A stretch of DNA of 64,000 nt from Daphnia carinata (GCF_022539665.2 NC_081332.1:4975803-5039802), one strand, 5' to 3'; numbered from the stretch's first letter, positions 1 to 13,619 are shown. The notes: a model not told the origin generated them from the letters alone. Translations and numbers: made by a program.

Positions 1-355
1 CCTCAGACAAAAAAAAAAAAGAGTAGACTCAACATTGTGTACAAGAAAGAGAATAGATTGAAGAGCTACATACACACAGCAAAAAGAAAAAAAAAATTGA
101 AAGAAACAAAAAAAAAAAAAAAAAACAGGGCGTAAGATGCTGACGAGGCGCTGCGGCGAGGCAAAGCTTCGTTATCCATCGACAAAAGGCGTGAGCCGAC
201 GTCGGGCCTGGTCCGACGGAAGCCAATAATGTAACAAAAGAAACGCAAAGAAAGTTGTCTGTGGCGATATCGCAAGCGGCCAATCCGGCCGCACATGATT
301 AGCGGTCGACCACACGAAAAAAAAAAAATAAAATAAAAGAGAAGGAGGAACTTAC

Positions 356-440
356 CCAAATTGTCGGCGTTCGACGACGATGCGGCCAACAGGAAGAGGA
401 GCAACCACGGCGTGATGCATCCACCACTGGGATGGCCCAT
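356..440 (-). CDS. 5' coding exon of a secreted or membrane protein (partial gene, continues off the left edge)
   Basis: The minus strand reads an ATG at 440 followed by 28 codons and one extra base before a good donor (GTAAGT, GT at 355-354). The peptide starts MGHPSGGCITPW, has a Leu/Ala/Phe-rich core and ends in SSSNADNL, which is a classical signal peptide with a likely cut after NA. An upstream in-frame ATG at 515 would add 25 residues in front and bury the signal sequence, so 440 is preferred; its context (A at -3, G at +4) is also good. The rest of the gene would lie left of position 1. The product cannot be identified from a signal peptide alone; a ligand-gated channel, receptor or secreted enzyme are all possible. 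Confidence 0.55.
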
Positions 441-540
441 CCTGCCGGCTGGATTCACAGCCGACGAACGACCATGTTTCACGGTCCAATTCGCACACTG
501 CAATTCGATCAACATTTTTGGGTTTGGTTAACTTTAATTT

Positions 541-571
<31 letters not shown>

Positions 572-3500
572 CACTTTCGCACTGTTTTTACTCAGTTCGA
601 AAAACACACGAGATAATCGGTCAGAAATGGAACACAAATTGACGAGGCCACTGTTTGAAAAAAGAAAACAAAAGCAAAACAAAAAAACAAATCCGATCCC
701 CACGTGTCACACGTATAATCGAATCACAGTCTGTCCAATTGACTCGGTCGATGAACGAGAAAATGAAATTATCAGCGGGCAACCCGACAGCTAAAAATGG
801 GGGGATCCACTCGGCTCGACAGTCGGCGCCGTACTAAAACACACCATTGAAAAAAGGGGATATAAAGAAAGGAAAAAAAAAAAAAAAAACATCTCCGTTC
901 CTTTTCCTTTTCTCTCTTATTCTCTCTCTCTCTCCCTTATTTTTTTCTTCCTCCTCCTCCCCCCCCCCCTGTTTCCCCCGGAAGGTGTATGCGTGCGTTC
1001 CAGCCCCCTTCTAGCAAATAGCCACACTAGTAGCATGCAAAGGATATGGTAAAGATACATACCGGCTCAAATCTGGCCAGGGGTTTTCCATACGGCCGTT
1101 TGCTTGTGCCCCGCCATCAACCCCAAAACGAAACCATAGTTTGAACTCGTGTTCCAAAACATTCAATCGAAGGATCACGCTGCACTGTGTACCTTTTGCC
1201 AAAACACGCGAGCCTTCGTATTCAGTTTTACGTGCGTTTTCAAGTTCAGCATGTTGATCCCGTTTTTTTTTTTTTTAAGAAGCTAAACATTTGCCTTCGG
1301 CTCAGCGTGAAGCGGCCATGGACTAAGAGGGAGCGGATGGCTAATCAGAATTGACACGAATGAGAGAGAAGTAGATCCTGTTAAGGAATAAAAAAAAAAA
1401 AGGGAGGATCCGCATTTGAAAAAAAAAAAAGGATAGAAACATCTGTTAAGCAAAGTCCGCTGTCATTCGTTACTCGCACACACACACAGGGACTGTTATA
1501 ACAAGAACGTTCCAGTTTGGGAGTGTAAGCAAAAGACGGCTGGACACATACACAAACAGTTGTTCCGATCCCCACTTCCCTTTTTTGCTTTGTGCTGTGC
1601 AAACGAATTAGATTTTCCCTTTTCTTTTCTTTTTCTTAAAGCTAGGGATCGAAATGGAATGGCTGTCTCATTGGAAGAGATTAACGAAGGATTAAAATCG
1701 GATGAAAAGATCGTCAACAAATTTTCGTTTTTGGAGCGTTTGATTTTTATGTGGAACTCTGTCTTGCGTCTATCGTTACGACTTGCGACTACACTGAAGA
1801 TGATCATTCGTTTCGTCTTTGTTTGTGTGCGAAGGGATAGACTTAAGACTCGGAACGGATTTTCTTGCTGCGCCACTTTAGACTGTCGATTGACAGGCAT
1901 CAACGCAACACGAGGAACTCACGTTTTTTTTTTTCCTTTCCTGAACGGACCTTTAGCTGATGTCGTTGCAAGGCTCACGTACGAGACAAAGTCGTCGTTC
2001 GTGAGGAAACGAGCAAAAAAGAAAATGGGATGAGCAACGAGTCAAAGAGAACAGACAACGACAGCCACAAGTTCACAGAGTCCCCCCCTTTCTGCTTCCC
2101 AATTTATTATTAAGTGCTCAAGCCTAGTATGCAAGGTTTCCTCTCTGCAGGGTACACATATGTGTTGTACTTGAAGAGTTAAAAAATATATATATATATG
2201 AATAAGGTACTTCGTCATAGGAATCAAAATGTTCGCAGGTGATTATGCATCGCTCGGCGATGATGCGCACAGGTTTCTTCGATTCACAGTCAAATCATAT
2301 AAGAGAAAATGAATTTCTTTTTTTTTTTATTGCTGATGTCACTGCGGCAACGGCCAAGAAATCTCATTATGATTTACATCCCATCACGTACGATGGTCGA
2401 CCCCAATACTTCGAGGCAATGAAATCAGCGTATGATGAGGACAGTACGGAAAGAAGACGGGGGCGAACAAATCTGGACATCGTTTGATTGGCTCTGTGGA
2501 GGCCGACATAATAACATCAGAGCCGCATTCACAGTTAGCCACTAGACGAAATGAAACAAGCCGTTCCCAGCTCCTCCCTTTTTGATTTTTCTCTCTGAAA
2601 ATTCCTAATCAAAAATCCTGCTATTCTTTTTTTTTTTTGCCGTCTGGACCATCATTCACCTCCATGTCATTCCCTTTATTACGAATAGAACCAAATCGGA
2701 AATGTCTGGCTTTTGTTGCGAGCTCCAATCGATGCCAGCATCTACGCACACAGCATTACATTGATAGAATAACGATTTTTGTTTTATTTTTCTGTTTTTG
2801 CTTTCACCTTCTGTTTGTCTACGCATTGTGCAGCGTACAACTGTATATAAAGACCTACTCGATTGAAGCGTGTGCCCCGGTCCCTTATCAATGTGATTAA
2901 CGGGAAGCAAGCAGAGCGGAAAGACATTGGCAGCAGTAATGGCGATAGAACTAGACGCAAACAAGAATCAAAGTTTGTTGTTCGGCATTTGCAGAAAAAT
3001 CAAAACGAAAATTGATACTGAAAAAAGCACAATTCGACGGGTAATAGATCTACGTGCGCTAACGCACTTTTTTTTTTTTTTTTAAAGCAATCAAGTTCCC
3101 AGTGAGATGGAATGGTCGCAAGGGGAGTACTATACGTATTCTACACGCTTATATAGCCCAGAGAGTTCGTAGGTGTAGAAGAAGAGAAAGAGCGAGGGCG
3201 GAATAAGAGTTTTGCGCTGACAGGCACTGCGGGGCCAAATCCTATGGTCTCATCATCGTCAACGAAGACGTGAAACTCTCACTTTTCCTCTTCGATGGCG
3301 TTGAGGTGACGACAAGGCTTTCAACTTTTTTGAAAGAGGAAGATAGAGAGGGAAAAAAAAAAAAAGGGAAGCAAAAATATTCCCATTGGAGGCGTTGGTT
3401 GCGAACGCTTCCGTCTTTACATCACTCGTCATCTCCATCAGATAGTATAATAACAATAATACCATCTTCATTTATATTTATAGCCCTCATTACACGTCCC

Positions 3501-6007
3501 TGACTGCCAGTATATCTTTACTCAAATTCATTATAATTAAGGCGCTTCTCGCCGGCTATTAGCAGCGATGGAAAAATGTCCACAGACAGTCGCGTCCCTT
3601 AACGTAATGCGATGCTATTAGAAAATATTTTGGTTCATCATTTATAATTAAACGGTCAGTGTCAGATTTCTAAGGTACTTCCATGCGAGGGTTTATAAAT
3701 CCCATTCAACGTTCGTACGAAAAACTATTCGCAAATCGTGCATCTCTTTTCTCTGACGTCAATGCCTCACACTAAATAAACTGTGAGGCTTCGCATCATT
3801 CGACAAAGCAGCGGCACATTTTAAATTATTCATGGCCCATGATAGGCAACGCAATAAAACAAAAAGCTCTGTCAACTTTGTACAGCATCGATCGATCTTC
3901 CGTAGCGATCAAATCCGGTTTGCCGATTCTCTGCTCAGCATTTTCGTGTCTGTATACAATTGTTTGTTTTATTTATTTATTTATTTATTTTTCAAAATAG
4001 CAATTGCTAAAGTCATTTCGCGTATAATCGCCTTTCAATCGAAGCGATCCGCACAGCAAAAAGGAAACAAAGAAAACCTTAAAAAAAAATATAAAATAAA
4101 TAAATGCGACTGCACTGCGAAGCAAATGAAGACCGGTGGGCGAGCGGCTTTAGTTGCTGCGCTTCAATTGATCGAGAGGAGAGAACAATAAGAGAGTGGA
4201 TTTGATCGTACAGTACTCGAACTGCGAAGAATTGCAATTTCAGCAATCGTACATTCGTATACGAGAATCGGAGGATGGCCCTACGATGGCAAGTATAAGC
4301 TTAAAATTCGAATCGATATGAACAAACGGACTTTCAAAAAAAATAATCGATTCCATTTTCGTTGAAGAGATTGAAGAAAATCAACATTTGAATAGAGCAA
4401 AGAGAAATCACATGTGTAAAAAGGAATTGAAACCAAAATAAGGGCCAAGAAATCTTACTGCTAATGGCCTGTTGGCTCTAATCAAAGTATACAGGATATG
4501 TATACATCTGTAAAACACTTTCGAAGAGGGTCCCTTCTCGTATGCCCCCTTCATTCTTTTGTCTTAACTCTCATAACTTCTTTCTTTTTTGTTCTAGGAT
4601 GTGCTGTATTATATAAATAGACTCCAGGGCGCAACTCTCTTTTTTTTTTCTACGCCGTAAAGGCACGTGGTCTATTCGTCTTTTGGCAGCTGGCCTTTCA
4701 TACAGCTAGTCTATTACACCGCAGTACACGAAAATGAACAGTCATTTCGCTCTTTCCTTGAAACTTCCCTTTTTTTTTTTTTTTTTTTTGCTGATGTATG
4801 TACAGCAAAGACCCCGATTGTGTGTCACGCATCACTTGAAGCATGGACACACACAAAAACGTTACCCATTTTTATTATTATTTTTTTTTCTACTACTGCT
4901 ATTACGCCCGTCTGGGACGACTCACGCTTCTCGGATCCGGGATGTGATCGATTGACGTGTACGAAACCTCCGCCACTGTTTCGTGTAGCGGAACAATCTG
5001 AGATTAAAAAAACAAAAACAAAAAAAAACAACCTTCCAAACATAAAAAAAAAAAAAAAAAGAAATCTCTAAAAATAATGTTTTTATCATTTCACAACGGC
5101 GATGATGAGCGATTATTAACGTTGACAATCAACGCCATTCTCATCCATTGTAAGAAGAATCTCTTTTGACTCTTCGCTGCGTTAGACACGGTAATGATAC
5201 GTAACGAGACTGGCCAAAAGCATGCATGTGGGTGTGTGTGTGTGTGTGTGCCCGTCCCGAAAAAAAAGGGGGGGGGATTGAGTCTCTCGACAACACCAGT
5301 AATACTTAAAGGAGAACGAAAAAAGCACGCACGAGAGTTAGGCAAACAAGAAAAGTCATCTTGTTGTGCGGCGTGAATGAGCCGAAGGGGAATCGAAGAC
5401 AAACAAACAATGGCCATTAGAGTGCAGTCCATATAGTTCGGTTTAAAACATCTGAAGAAAGACGTTGACTGCTGAGAGCAACAACTTCGTACAACTTGAA
5501 AAAATAAAAATAAAAATAAAATGCTATACGCTGGAAGGATACGTATTTTCTGGAGCCGCTATTCAAATATGGATCAGTCAGAAAACAGCGGAAATCTATT
5601 CCGGTGTAGGGAGAAGGGGGAGGGAAAAAAAGGAGAAAGGCATGTCCTGTTGTAATCTCATTTTGTGTGGCTCCGGATGGCATCTTATCTCAAGAATGTT
5701 TTGTTTCGGTTTTTTTTTTTTTTTTTTTTTTTGTTTCGTTCTGGTTGAACTATAAGAAACGACGACATCAAAATCAACAAGTCTAGGGCCTACACGATGG
5801 TGTGTCAATCAAACCATCAGGTGGTCTTGATACGTTGAAATAAAAATTTAAAAAAAAAAAAAAAAAAAAAAGTAATCCATCAACGTCGGTTATAAATTAC
5901 ATTTTCACCCCCTTTGTTTTCTTTTCACGAAGAAAAATGTGTAGTACATAAATTTACTTTGCCCTGGGTTTAACGCATCCTAACGCTTTATCAGAAGTTG
6001 ATGAAAT
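441..6007. other. Upstream/intergenic region without a recognisable gene
   Basis: The stretch is AT-rich with dozens of A or T runs of 9-20 bases, a (GT)n tract near 5232-5250 and a perfect CRE-like TGACGTCA at 3754-3761. Open frames here are dominated by poly-Lys, poly-Phe or poly-Ser translations of those runs. The right end probably holds the terminator region of the epoxide hydrolase gene, and the left end the promoter of the gene that starts at 440. I see no conserved protein or RNA gene. Confidence 0.5.
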
Positions 6008-6013
6008 TTTATT
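6008..6013 (-). terminator. Poly(A) signal of the epoxide hydrolase gene
   Basis: The minus strand carries AATAAA here, 60 bases past the stop codon at 6074-6076. It is the nearest canonical signal downstream of that stop. Confidence 0.6.
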
Positions 6014-6073
6014 AGCTTGATTTCAACTATTGTTCTTTTTTAAAAAGAAGAAAGAAATGACTTTAAAAATCAA

Positions 6074-9000
6074 TCAAACTTTTCCCAAGAATTCACGAAT
6101 CTTTCGATTGACGTTATGCGGAGCGTCTTGTTGTACCCAATGTGACGCTTCGGGAATCAGGCCAAGAGTGAAGTTCTCCGCCCATCTGTCATCGTTAGAA
6201 GTCGAAAAAAAAAAATAGAATAGAAAAGAAAAGTTTACAAAACTATCATTTTTCTGGCTGATGGAGATTAGTAAAACACAGAATAAGGGGGTAAGGGGGT
6301 TATTTCTAAACCCAGAGCCTCTTTAAATTAAAAAAAAAAAATGAACTTAAATTTCAAAGAATCTTTTCGAATGTACCCCTTAAAAAAATAAAAATAAATA
6401 AGAACAAAAATATTATTACTTGGCTGATTGATGAGCCATGGAGATGTTAAGGAAACGATCCTCGCCGCCCCAGATAAGCAACGTCGGCACTTTGACCACA
6501 ATACCTTCTTGGCCCATCGTATCGGGATCGATCATGCTCCGGTAATAGTTGATCGGACCGGTTAAATCGTCTAAACCAAATTTTTTTTTCATTCATTTTT
6601 TGAAAGATAACAAACACAAAATGAAACACGGACAGCACAAGCTGTTGTAAAAAAAATAAAATGTTGGGAGAAAAAAAAAAAAAATCCTGAATAACAAGAT
6701 TCCCTTAGAAAAAATGCGGCGGGTTCCAGAAACATTCCAAACAGACGATAACTGAGAGCTCCAAAAAAAAAGAAAAAAAAAAAAAAAGGACCATCGAGCT
6801 AGATTCGGTTTGACAGCGACATGGAACGCGTATTATATGTAAATAAATGGAGTTTAGACCTTTTCCGATGATAATGAATGGAGCGTGTGTGTTACATTGT
6901 CGTAGACGGGGGGTGGGGCTAATGGAAAGAGACCGGCCAGCAATAGAGATGGGGATAAAAAAAAAAAAAAGAAAAGAAAAAGAAGACTTACTTCGACGTC
7001 GATAGAGATACAGATAGGCCTTGGCGTCTTCCTCTATCAGCCCTGGACGCTGGAACAACCAACGGAAAAGGGAAGCACGGAACGCTGTGAGCAGTAGTTC
7101 TGGCACGACGGGCAATTGGAAGAATACCATGTACCTATTAAGGAATAATATCAAATTCAAAGTTATTTAGACATCATCATCAAATAGACAAAGTTTTCAT
7201 TTCCATCACACTGACCACGACTTGAAAATCTGCGTGAATTCGCTAGAAATGACGGAGATAAAGGCGGCCGGATGGGGGCAATTCATCGGCACGAAACGAC
7301 GGACCAATTGCGGATGGCGGATAACGACTTCCCAACCAATTCCGGCACCCCAGTCGTGAGCTAGTAGCACGTCACACTTGCCCTTACCTTCCAAAAAAAA
7401 AAAAAAAAAAAAAGATACAATAAAAAACAATGTTTGACAAATGATGGCTACTTGTCTCGTCCCTCATCATTGCCTACGAATTTCAATCAGCGTCCTTTGC
7501 TGTCTTGTTTCGTGTGAAAAATAAAAAGGGAGGCTTCCCCGATGGATTTTAAACACAATACAGAGGACAGCTGTCATGTCGCTTAGCCTTTAACAAAAGG
7601 AGAAGTAACACAAAAACAAACAAACAAAAAAAAAAAAAACATGAAGGAGGGATTTATGTCCATGCAAAGAAGTCGGACAAATGTCTAGCTAATGTCTCCC
7701 TGTGTGTATATAAGCCCTTGTGTACATTCAGAATTTATGATTCAAAACATTTTCATTAGCATAAGGCGCTCAGCGCAGGCCTCTTTGAACACACTGTACA
7801 AATGAAACTTGTGTGACACTGCATCAAAACCGCACAAGGATTCCTCTGATGTGTGCCACTCCACCCACAACATTTCAAAAAGAAAGGAAAATTACAGGCC
7901 CCTCCGCGGTGGATGATGTCAAAAACCCACTCCCCCAAATGTCATTTGGTTCAGTTTTATGTACTAAAAAAGAGTAGCTTGTTATCTCAATCTAGTGTCA
8001 CGCTACAATAGCCGGGTTTTCTTGTCTTTCGGGGGAAAAAAAAAAAAAATAGAAAATTCCGCACAGATGAAGATCAAAAGAGAAATTGGAGAGGAGTTGA
8101 TTGTAACGCGGGACATCAAGTGTGTGCGTAACGAGCACTGCGCGCAACGTATTTCTTTACCCCGACTCAATAAGACAACGCAGATATACTAAGATGTCTT
8201 TGGTAATTTTACGTTATTGTTTGTTTTCGTGGCTTCCTCCCTGTCTTATCCTTTACCGTTGCTACGACCAATTTGCTATCGGTCACTAAGATCTCCACTT
8301 CTCTCGAAAAGGCGATTTACGACTGCACGATTTTCTAATTATTTATTTATTTTTTTTTTCAAAAGCTTATTTTCTCCCTCAATCCCCTCACTCACCTACG
8401 CTACAAGCTGTACTACCATCTCGTTTGGGATGTGTATCCTCGCAACGGGAAAAAAAAAACATACAAAGATAGTCGAGAAAACGACCGAAAGAAAAAGAAA
8501 AAAATAAAACATGGAGACAACAAGTTTCCCGGTCGTAAATCTTTTTTTTTTTTTCTTTCGGTGATTGTTTTCAATGTCTTTGAAAATGTACCAAAAAAAA
8601 AAAAAAAAAAAAGAAAAAAAGAGGAGAGCCCATAACAATTTTCTTGGGGTCAGCCACCAGGGCCGACTGAATAATAAACAAATCATCGTATAATCCATCT
8701 AGTACGTATATCTTGTCCACCGTGGATGTTTTGCCTTAACATATGGATGATCAAATAAAATTTGGACGTACCGAGTACATCGATGATTTGGCGAACGTCG
8801 TCCACTAGCCTGTCCATCTTGTAGGCGTCGCGACCGTTAGGTTTGTCCGAGTCACCGTAGCCTCTCAAGTCGACCGCGACTACGCTGCAAACAAAAACAA
8901 AAAAGAGAGGAACGTCAATATCTTAAATATTTTTTGTTGTTGTTGTTGTTGTAAATAAACGAAAAAAAAAAAAAAAAAAAAAAAAGGTGAGAAAAAAAAA

Positions 9001-10075
9001 AAAAATAAAACACCCAGCGTGAGTATCGCCTATAGCGTTTGGCTGGCTATAATCATAAATAACTCTCTTTCACGTTTTTTTTTTCTTTCGTTCTTCGCCC
9101 AGCCAATATAGAATGGGTAATATATCAATTTCCGCGTTCGACGGGCAAAAGGCGATATCAGGGACGGAGAGAGAGAGGTGTGTATGCGCCCTGGATGTGT
9201 CTGCCTCTCTCTCGCTACGGGGTGAAAGCAAACAATAACATCGGCAGAGAGAAAAGAGAGGCAACACACCAAGTCGAGGCGACACACCAGTTGGAAATAG
9301 ATAGATTTACGACCGACTTTTATTATTAACACCCGATTTTTCTTCGCAAGAGAATTTGATGAATCGTGTTCGGGATCGCCGTGTTCCTTTCCTAAAGTTA
9401 CGCTCTACATTACACCGATGCTAGGGGGCTGTATGAACAAACAAGAAAAGACGACCCCAAACCCGGCAGCCCTATTTACTGTCAACATCTACTTTAAATG
9501 CCCTGTTTTTTTTTTCCTTTCAAAACTGACATTCATTTCTTATTTTACATCTAAAAGAAATGTAACTATCGGCAATAAATAGTATAATACTTGACTATTA
9601 TACTCTTAAAGGAAAAATATGAATAAATTAGCATGGTACCGATGAGTGGACGCAAACTCTTTGAGCTGATGTCTCCATGAATACCAAAATTCAGGGAAGC
9701 CGTGCAGACAGAGCATCAGCGGTCGTGACGGGTTGCCAGCCTCAATGTAATGGATGCTCACGTCCTGATTTTAATTAGAAAATGATTTAGAACAGATTCG
9801 AAAAAAACGGGATAATAGGATTGATTTTGTTTTTGTTTTTGTTTTGATTAAAGGGTTTACACCTTTAACTGAACGAAATGGCTGTTGCCTAATCCTCGAG
9901 AGGTCAACCATCCTTTACTGCTTGTAGTTTTCTTCTTTTTAACTGTGCTGGTGTAGTCGGTGACGAGACTCCACGGCCAGAACACAACAAGGAATGGTAC
10001 AAGAAGAATCGTCACTATAGAAGACAGGAACCAAGTGACGCACCGAACTGCTATGCCAATAGCCAAGTTGGCCAT
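6074..10075 (-). CDS. Membrane-anchored epoxide hydrolase (EPHX3/EPHX4-like alpha/beta hydrolase)
   Basis: Seven exons join in frame (minus strand, 5' to 3'): 10075-9863, 9764-9640, 8884-8772, 7387-7216, 7134-6992, 6570-6420, 6185-6074, giving 342 residues. Residues 1-40 contain a hydrophobic N-terminal anchor (MANLAIGIAV...). The fold signatures follow in order: oxyanion-hole HGFPEFWYSWR at 92-102, RGYGDSDKP, nucleophile motif HDWGAG with Asp162, a cap domain with PINYYR Tyr residues near 264-265, a charge-relay acid in WGGED (Asp293) and the catalytic His321 in SHWVQQD. Family knowledge says such enzymes attack epoxides through an Asp ester and release diols; EPHX3/4 members are ER-membrane proteins acting on lipid epoxides. 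The triad is complete, so activity is likely. Every intron is GT-AG. An upstream in-frame ATG at 10117 exists but adds a T-run-encoded FFF stretch, so 10075 is preferred. Substrate is unknown. Confidence 0.93.
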
Positions 10076-10744
10076 TACGGTGGGCACGGTCAACAACAAA
10101 TTTTTGAAAAAAAACAAAACAAAAAAAAAACAAAAAACAAATCAGCAACAAAGTTGGCAGTTTTGCCCGTCAGGTTTCTTCCTTCTTTTTTCTTTTTTTT
10201 AAAGTGGAGAATTATGTGGTGCCCACGCCACCTTGGCAACGTGATGACTGGGGTACCTTTTTTTCTTTTTTTTTTTCAATATCTTTCTTTTCTTTTTTTT
10301 TTTGCTTTTCAATCTTCTCCGCCCTCTCCAGTGTGAGAGACTGGCCACACTAATCTTGGGACTTTTGGAATTGCTCCCGAACCCTGTCGTATAGACTGAC
10401 GTCCATCCATCTTATCGCCTTATCCGCTCAGTTGTGCACGATGGGCAAACGTCGTCTCGACCGTCGCACCGGACTTGACTTCGTTCCCGGAGGAGACTTG
10501 GGGAAATAAAAAAAAAAAAAAAAGGGACAAAATCTCAACGGTTACGCGTCTATTCAAATATTCACCAAGGTAATTCGACTTTGACTCTCGTCCTTGGAGC
10601 TTGGTTTTTGACTTTTTTATAGCTGCAATTATTTATACTTGGTCGTGGTTGTTTTGTTGTTCTTTTTTTTTTCGTCTGACTTTGGACCAACGCTCGTAGA
10701 GCCACCTAGCGGCTCAAAAAGATACTGGATCTTATAATCTGATA
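10076..10744. promoter_or_regulatory. Probable promoter region between the epoxide hydrolase and a possible plus-strand gene
   Basis: This interval separates the epoxide hydrolase start (minus) from the plus-strand ORF at 10745. It holds a 22-codon ORF at about 10441-10509 of unknown meaning and, at 10701-10713, GCCACCTAGCGGC, which resembles the arthropod CTCF-type core. No TATA box stands out. The promoter role is inferred from position. Confidence 0.35.
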
Positions 10745-11322
10745 ATGGAAAAAATGTTGACACACGAAAAGCATACGAAAGTTCAAAGGAAATTAGCGGT
10801 TGTAAAACAACTAAAAAACGCACAACATTCAGAGAATCCGTCGGTGTACACCAGCGAGTCAATTGCCTTATTTTATGGCAAATTGCCAATGCAAGAAAAC
10901 TTTGATTTCAAAATGGAACAGTTGGGTATGAATGTCTGTCCAAAGTAGGATAGCTGTCAGTGAACTAGTCAAAAATTAAAATCGTTCCAGAAACATGCCA
11001 CATCTGAATAATGAAAGGCGTGTGATGTTGCCAATGTCGGACGGTGATAATAAAAAAAAAAGCGCAGGTTACTAAGAAGCAATTGCTATATTGACGTTTA
11101 GAGTGCCGTATGTGTTCCACGGTTTGAGTATCCCTTGCCTTCATTTTACAGAATATTGGATTGGATTTAAAAAAATTAAACGCATTTGACTCGTACGTTG
11201 CGAAAGCCACGCAAGTCATCAGTGAAAATCAATGCTTGTTAGCAAACTTAAGCAAACGAATTACGAATAAAAATAACCGCGAGAATTCTAAATGGTCAAC
11301 TACGCAAACAGTTACCGAGTGA
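10745..11322 (+). CDS. Possible small gene with a helical, charged product (unidentified)
   Basis: Two open stretches suggest a short spliced gene. The first starts with ATG at 10745 (MEKMLTHEKHTKVQRKLAVV...) and runs 67 codons to a stop at 10948. The second follows a good acceptor (TTTTACAG) at 11152 and reads NIGLDLKKLNAFDSYVAKAT, then more Lys/Asn/Gln-rich helix-like sequence, to TGA at 11320-11322. Joining them needs a weak donor (AAT then GTCTGT at 10934) or an extra exon that I could not find, so the model is tentative. A consensus donor GTGAGT overlaps the end at 11319, so the second exon may also be internal. AATAAA follows at 11491. No family is recognised; Lys-rich, low-complexity coiled coil is the most that can be said. 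Confidence 0.35.
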
Positions 11323-11490
11323 GTAATCGTTTAAGAGGATTTAGTGCAGGAGATAATGGAAGTTATTTCAGTTTTTAATTTTAAAAAGAGTATTGCGTGT
11401 CACTGCCATGTGCAGCCATCTAGAGTTTAAAATGTACTACACATTTTTTATGAACTGAAATTTTACCACAAGATGGCAGTAATTTTCATG

Positions 11491-11496
11491 AATAAA
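11491..11496 (+). terminator. Possible poly(A) signal for the small gene at 10.7-11.3 kb
   Basis: AATAAATAAA lies about 170 bases past the last open codon of the candidate gene. It supports, but does not prove, a plus-strand transcript. Confidence 0.35.
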
Positions 11497-11499
11497 TAA

Positions 11500-13619
11500 A
11501 CATATAAATTAATGACAAAAGGACAAAAAATATAAATAGGGAAAAAGAAAACGACTGAAGCATTTCGACAAACAAATAAAGTCACGGCATCGATTGGCGA
11601 TGCTGAAGATTAAGCAGAGCGAAGCCAATTGCCATCAAGTACATCACAAATAAAGAAAGTGTAATGTCAACGACATCACACGGCTCGGCTGATTTCCATA
11701 CGACAATGCGGGCGGTTCCGCAGACTTTGGTAATCTCTTATTTCTATCAAAAGCTTCGATGCTTCAAGATTTCGAACGCACCACACGAAAAAAAAAAAAA
11801 AACACGACAATTGAACAGCCCCACACCCATCCCAGATGTACAAGTTAGTCGAATCAGAACGGATGGCCGTTTTCGATAGTGACTTCCTTCCCCCCTTTAA
11901 AAAAAAAAAAAAAAAAAAAACTTTTCAAAGGGTGGAGGGGCCGCCCCGGCATGAGATCGTTGCACACAATACAATCAGATAAGACAGGGAATATTCAAAT
12001 TGCTGACAGTCTATATAGACGATTACATCAATCGCTATAGATGGCTATCGAAGCTTCTGTATTCCATCCACTCAGGTGGTAGCAGCAGCTCTAGTAACCC
12101 GAGGTTTTCCTTTTTAATTCCTCATTTTTCTATTCATTCTCTCCCCTCCTCTTCTTCTTCTATTTTTTTTTTCGTTCATCTCAAAAACAACCTGTCTTTT
12201 CGTCTTTATTTTTCTATACATTTTCTTCTTCTTCTTCTTCTTCTTTTCCTTAAGAAAAAAATCAAATCTGTACGATCGCATCTTGGACGAATTACCTTGA
12301 GAAAAAAAAAAAGGGAACGAACGAATTTTTGAACTTGAAAGAGAGGGGAGAGAGAGAGAAACGAGTCTTGTTCTATTCCTCTTTTATTACCTGTACATAC
12401 CTGGAGGGGATTCTTGGTGCAGGCTCACATGAGAAGCCAGGAGGACGCTAAAAGACAGCGCGCCAAGTTCCCTTTTGGTGGGAATGACCCCGGTAGTTTT
12501 TTTTTTCTTTCTTTTTTCTTATACAGGAAAGGAATAACGATAGAGAAAAAAAAAAAAAAGGTAGAATGAAGAAACCGAATAATACAAGGAGGGGTGAAAG
12601 ACGAAGGAAGGAGCAAAGAATAAAAAAAAAAAAAAAAAAAAAGAAAAAAAAAATCATGACCGAAGAGCGCAAACGTGAACGCGGCCCAGAACAAGAAGAA
12701 AAGGAGAACCTGCTGCCCCTCGGGCGGTAGGAGGTCCAACCCAATGGGGAGCAACGCAAACCCCACAGAGTTTTATTTTGTTACCTTACATTTCCCCCTC
12801 CTTCTCTTTCTCTCTCTCACTCCTCCGAGTTCCCTTTAGTCTACCGCCAACCAGCGTCTGCTCGAGTCGGTACCTCAACTGTGTTCCCGACCGATCGAAA
12901 CATTTCCTATGTGTGTGTGTGTGTCTGTGCGTTATTTTATTATACATATATTTTTTTTTGCTTGCGTTCGTTGGCACGCTACGTCAGTGCATTTGCCAAG
13001 TGATTTACTGGCACCCAATCAGAAGACAACGGATTAACGACATTCATTGGATATATAATCGAATTCAAACAAAAAAAAAACTTTGGGGTTGTGCGTGTTG
13101 TTTTTTTTTTCCCTGTCCTAACCGACAAACACAAAAATACGAAAGAGGGAAAAGCTTTTTTTTTTTTTTGCGCTTTTTTCCGGTTCGATTAAGTTTAGAA
13201 GCAACAAACAAAAAATTATGATTATCAACTGTAGTCGGAGTTCGATCTGACACGGTATGAACGACTGGAATGTGCTGATCAGATTGTGACTTGTCATGTT
13301 TTGACCTCTTTCCAAATACGATCGAAAAAAAAAACAAACAAAATTCTTTAACTATTAAAAAAAAAACGGTCAAACGTCCAGTGCATTTTTTTTTCATACC
13401 TGGGGGATCGAAAATATCCTACCTGCCGATGGAGACGGTTCAAGTCATAACCGACCTTCACCAAGAGCTTTGACTCGTTTCAACTGTACTATCCCCCCCC
13501 CCCCCCTCCCCTCAAAATACGTAGGGTATAGATATCAATTTTGTTAAAAAACATCTGCGAAACTCATCGCCGGAAACATCCGGCAGAAAACACCAAAAAG
13601 AATTAAAAAACGAAAGAAG
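11500..13619 (+). promoter_or_regulatory. Upstream region and 5' leader of the starry night gene
   Basis: No conserved protein is encoded here. The interval contains pyrimidine-rich tracts at 12124-12250 and 12780-12840, a TG repeat at 12910-12925, TAGATGGC at 12038-12045, and A/T runs. The bases before the ATG (13561-13619) are purine-rich without stops of note, as in a leader. Exon-like segments occur on the minus strand at 12401-12447 (TTTTAG before, GTATGT after) and on the plus strand from 12421, but neither can be extended. Where transcription starts cannot be told from sequence. Confidence 0.4.

Noticed and set aside
1560-2033. Open plus-strand frame of about 157 codons
   Set aside because: No domain, frame partly encoded by T-rich runs, overlaps an equally open minus frame; no splice or poly(A) context.
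8683-8771. Extension of the epoxide hydrolase exon beyond 8772
   Set aside because: It reads past a consensus donor (GTACGT) and lacks the HDWG nucleophile motif, which the exon at 7387-7216 supplies in phase.
12425-12766. Minus-strand frames rich in Phe/Leu that look like membrane helices
   Set aside because: They translate T-runs and lack an ATG start; hydrophobicity is a by-product of poly(T).
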